In this document: piece after piece, positions 61,383-64,000 of the stretch
Position numbering within the stretch: position 1 is the first letter of the stretch
Layout: every line of letters begins with the position of its first letter
From: Citrobacter tructae
Lineage (GTDB): Bacteria > Pseudomonadota > Gammaproteobacteria > Enterobacterales > Enterobacteriaceae
DNA length: 64,000 bases
Assembly (NCBI RefSeq): GCF_004684345.1
Contig: NZ_CP038469.1
Coordinates: forward strand, 4,278,001 to 4,342,000
Direction: 5' to 3'
Position numbers and translations under genes: made by a program
Notes under the pieces: generated by a model
Seen by the model: only the letters and a program-made list of their open reading frames with translations
Database searches by the model: none
Told to the model about the DNA's origin: nothing

Positions 61383-61805
61383 TTACGGCGTTACGCCTTT
61401 TTTCAAAAGAATATTTCCGTACTTTGCTCGCTCTCCGGTGATAACGACAGCGAATGCTTTTTGCGCCCGCTCGTAAAACGCATAGCGATCGATGCGTGTG
61501 ATATCAGGGCCGCCAGCTTGCAAAGAGAGTGCATCGCGATAACGCGCTTCGACGGTTGGGTCGAGCGAATCCCCTTCAACGGGGGCCATCATCACCAGCG
61601 GTGGGGCGTAGCTGTCCAGTTCAAACAACGGAATAATCGCCTGTAGCAGGTCGCTGACCTGCAGACCGTCGGCGCGGATCACCTGTGGCCCCATGCTGTG
61701 CGCGGGAAAATGGGCATCAGAAAAGATTATTTCATCACCGTGGCCCATTTCAGCCAGCACTTTCAGCAGGTCGGGAGAAATTAAAGGGGAAATCGTTTTT
61801 AGCAT
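61383..61805 (-). CDS. fucU: L-fucose mutarotase FucU
   Basis: A 140-residue RbsD/FucU-family protein that interconverts alpha- and beta-L-fucose and so speeds use by FucI. Conserved stretches: EMGHGDEIIFSDAHFPA with the active His, and the C-terminal ERAKYGNILLKKG. The start at 61805 gives the E. coli length; the frame extends upstream into antisense fucK sequence. It follows fucK with one base between stop and start. Confidence 0.96.
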   Translation of the reverse strand: MLKTISPLISPDLLKVLAEMGHGDEIIFSDAHFPAHSMGPQVIRADGLQVSDLLQAIIPLFELDSYAPPLVMMAPVEGDSLDPTVEARYRDALSLQAGGPDITRIDRYAFYERAQKAFAVVITGERAKYGNILLKKGVTP

Positions 61806-61806
61806 G

Positions 61807-63225
61807 TCACTCGACTCCTGTGAGTTCGGATTCGGTTTGCGGATAGAAGTGGCGGTACTGGTAATGTACCTGCGCGCGCGCCTGCTCCGGTGAGGTAAAT
61901 TCGCCAATACCTGACCAGGCAAACATCGCTGCACCGGCGACGGTGGTTTCGGCGTCATCCAGCACTTTAATGGGAATACCCAGAACGTTCGATTTAATCT
62001 GATTCCACAGCGCGTTGCGACTTCCTCCGCCAACCAGCAGCAGCTCTGTCGCCTGGAAGTGACCGATGGTTTCCAGCGTGTGTAGATTTTGCCGCAGCTG
62101 TTGAGTGAGGCCTTCCAGCGCCGCACGATAAAAGTGCCCTCGGGTGCTATTGAGCGTAACGCCTTGCCAGCCCGCGCTTGCACCGCCGAGCAGATCGCAC
62201 TGCATTTTTACCCCATCAGCCCCTGCCGGAATGGCCTGTGCCTCATCGATAAGCGTTTGCCATGGCGTATCGGCAGTCCACAGTAGCTTGCGTACCCATT
62301 CGAGGACGCCGGAAGCCAGCCATTGCATTCCGGGGTTGTACAGCCCGGCCTGACCGTCCAGTTCGCAGGTGGAACCGGAATACTGACTCAGCAGTGGGGT
62401 ATTCACCTGCGCGCTGCGTACCATTAAAATTTCCCATGTGCCGGAAGAGAGCACCGGTTCGTCCGGCTGCGCACCTGCGCCAAAGAGGGCGAACTGCGTA
62501 TCGTGCCCGGCGGAAATCACTGGAATGCCCGTCGGCAGTCCGAGTTGTTTTGCTGCGGTGTTTTGCAACGTCCCAACCTGCTCGCCTGCTTCGACGATAC
62601 GTGGAAACAGGCGGCGTGGTATGCCGGCAGCCTGCAAAATATCGGCGCTGAACTCCCGCTGATGGATATCCAGCAATTGGCTGGTGCCCGCCATGGTGAT
62701 ATCCGTCGTGAATTCGCCGGTTAAGCGGTGGTTGAGAAGTGACGAGATAAACAGCCAGGCGTGCGCCCGTTCCAGTAATTGCGGATGGTTCTCTTTGAGC
62801 CATACCAGTTTGTACAGGGTATTGAAGCTGAAAGCGCCGACGCCGGAGATGTCCTGTAACTGCTGTGGCGTCATCAGGCGGCTGATATTGGCCATCACGG
62901 CGGCGGTGCGCGGGCATTTCCAGCTGATCACCGGATAAAGCAGCGTGCCGTGTTCATCAACCAGCGCGCCGTCCACGCCAAATGTGGTGACGGTAATTCC
63001 ACGAATATGGCAGGTGGTCAGTTCAGATGAGAGGCGTTGGCAGCAGTCGGCAAAGCGTTGCAAAATGGCATCCAGCGACCACTGATGCCAGGTACTATTT
63101 TCTGCGGCGATATCACTGGCATTGGGCGTTGAGGCGCGGGCAACGATTTTTCCCTGACGATCAACGGCAATCGCCCGTACGTTAGTTGCCCCGCAGTCGA
63201 GGACCAGGATTACCTCTTGTTTCAT
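61807..63225 (-). CDS. fucK: L-fuculokinase FucK
   Basis: FucK phosphorylates L-fuculose to fuculose 1-phosphate, the inducer of the operon. The 472-residue FGGY-family kinase has the ATP motif DCGATNVRAIAVD at the N-terminus, SAGHDTQFALFGAG midway and the late LVGGGSRNALWNQI. It is between fucI and fucU, in the order fucI-fucK-fucU-fucR. Confidence 0.97.
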   Translation of the reverse strand: MKQEVILVLDCGATNVRAIAVDRQGKIVARASTPNASDIAAENSTWHQWSLDAILQRFADCCQRLSSELTTCHIRGITVTTFGVDGALVDEHGTLLYPVISWKCPRTAAVMANISRLMTPQQLQDISGVGAFSFNTLYKLVWLKENHPQLLERAHAWLFISSLLNHRLTGEFTTDITMAGTSQLLDIHQREFSADILQAAGIPRRLFPRIVEAGEQVGTLQNTAAKQLGLPTGIPVISAGHDTQFALFGAGAQPDEPVLSSGTWEILMVRSAQVNTPLLSQYSGSTCELDGQAGLYNPGMQWLASGVLEWVRKLLWTADTPWQTLIDEAQAIPAGADGVKMQCDLLGGASAGWQGVTLNSTRGHFYRAALEGLTQQLRQNLHTLETIGHFQATELLLVGGGSRNALWNQIKSNVLGIPIKVLDDAETTVAGAAMFAWSGIGEFTSPEQARAQVHYQYRHFYPQTESELTGVE

Positions 63226-63244
63226 AATCTCTTCCCAAAACGTC

Positions 63245-63274
63245 GCCTGATGGCGCGGTGCTTATCCGGCCTAC
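63245..63274. repeat. REP-like element between fucI and fucK
   Basis: GCCTGATGGCGCGG and TTATCCGGCCTAC form REP arms within the 100-nt gap between fucI and fucK. REP elements inside operons can dampen expression of the downstream gene. Confidence 0.75.
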
Positions 63275-63325
63275 AAACTGCACAGTTGCAGGCCAGGTAA
63301 GTTTGCGCCACCGGGCAGAGCCGTA

Positions 63326-64000
63326 TTAACGCTTATACAGTGGGCCATAGTTCTGGCAGGCACGGTAATCCTGACCTTCGCTGTCCATACCGTGCGCCGC
63401 CCAGGCAGAAGGACGATAGATTTTCTCTTCTTCCACGTTGTGCATACACACCGGAATACGCAGCATGGCGGCGAGGGTAATAAAGTCTGCGCCAACGTGA
63501 CCAATCGTCAGCACACCGTGGTTCGCACCCCAGTTAGCCATCACCGAATAGACATCGCTGAACGGGCCTTTACCGGTTAAGCGTGGGGCGAACCAGGTGG
63601 TCGGCCAGGTCGAGTTGGTGCGTGCATCGAGCTGATCGTGCATATTTTTCGGTAATTCCACGCTCCAGCCTTCGGCTATTTGCAGCACCGGTCCCAGACC
63701 TTTGATGATATTGATGCGGGTCATGGTGAATGGCACGCCGCCTTCGGTCAGGAAGCGGGAGGAGTAGCCGCCGCCGCGGAAGTATTCATGAATAGCCGGG
63801 CACCATTCGGTTGCTGCCAGGCAATCATCCGCTTCTTGTTGCGAGATTTCCCAATGCGGTTTCATGGTGGGTTTGCCATCGCTGTCGCGTTGCTTACAGG
63901 AGCCGTCCAGCGCCGCAGATCCGGAGTTGATCAAGTGGATAATACCGTGCTCAGCAAGGCCGGTCAGCGGTTGTCCCGTGACACGTTGAACCGCTTCTGG
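63326..64000 (-). CDS. fucI: L-fucose isomerase FucI, C-terminal part
   Basis: FucI converts L-fucose to L-fuculose with Mn2+. The frame is open to the right edge of the window, so only the last 224 of about 591 residues are present. Characteristic stretches are NSGSAALDGSCKQRD, HEYFRGGGYSSRFLTEGG and the C-terminus ACQNYGPLYKR. The cut part begins PEAVQRVTGQPLTGLAEHG. It heads the fucIKUR segment. Confidence 0.96.
   Translation of the reverse strand, partial: PEAVQRVTGQPLTGLAEHGIIHLINSGSAALDGSCKQRDSDGKPTMKPHWEISQQEADDCLAATEWCPAIHEYFRGGGYSSRFLTEGGVPFTMTRINIIKGLGPVLQIAEGWSVELPKNMHDQLDARTNSTWPTTWFAPRLTGKGPFSDVYSVMANWGANHGVLTIGHVGADFITLAAMLRIPVCMHNVEEEKIYRPSAWAAHGMDSEGQDYRACQNYGPLYKR

Overview
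The window is a contiguous piece of an enterobacterial chromosome. Nearly every gene is recognisable from its Escherichia coli K-12 counterpart, often at the same length, and much of the order is that of the K-12 fuc-gcvA-csd-amiC-recBCD-thyA-ptsP-mutH-galR-lysA-kdu segment. The left part is rearranged relative to K-12: pgaCD, yjdIJ, the yah cluster and rcnAR sit beside yqeG here. That mosaic, with kdgF where K-12 has araE, points to a close relative such as Citrobacter or a non-coli Escherichia rather than to K-12 itself. The species is inferred, not proven. No prophage, insertion sequence or CRISPR array was seen.

Layout. 1-1.85 kb: end of the poly-GlcNAc operon (pgaC partial, pgaD), then yjdI-yjdJ. 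1.9-11.7 kb: the yah cluster (yahB regulator, divergent from yahD-E-F-G, a permease gene, yahI, yahJ). 11.8-15.9 kb: nickel/cobalt efflux (rcnA/rcnR), the yqeG transporter, and a divergent PACE efflux gene with a LysR-type regulator. 16-19.8 kb: thiolase yqeF and hexuronate genes kduI, kduD, kdgF with KdgR-type operators. 19.9-31 kb: ygeA, lysR/lysA, galR, the twin sRNAs OmrB and OmrA, aas-lplT, tas, ygdR, ygdQ, mutH. 31-31.7 kb: a long non-coding stretch with DnaA boxes at the DARS2 position. 31.7-38.3 kb: rppH-ptsP, lgt-thyA, and the minor pseudopilin genes ppdA-ppdB-ygdB-ppdC. 38.3-50.1 kb: recC-ptrA-recB-recD. 50.1-57.8 kb: argA, amiC, three initiator tRNA genes, mltA, tcdA, csdE-csdA, ygdI. 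57.8-64 kb: sRNA GcvB, gcvA, ygdD, rlmM, and fucR-fucU-fucK-fucI (partial).

The part least explained by known biology is the yah cluster. YahE, YahF and YahG resemble the three proteins of E. coli oxamate carbamoyltransferase (AllH, AllF, AllG), and YahI is a carbamate kinase. With a Tat-targeted amidohydrolase (YahJ) and a 516-residue permease between yahG and yahI, they look like a complete route: hydrolyse a cyclic amide outside the cytoplasm, import the product, phosphorolyse it to carbamoyl phosphate and make ATP. The substrate cannot be read from the sequence. The kdu/kdgF block is a second catabolic unit. Its two operator-like sites suggest it is a KdgR-controlled module for unsaturated uronates from pectin or glycosaminoglycans.
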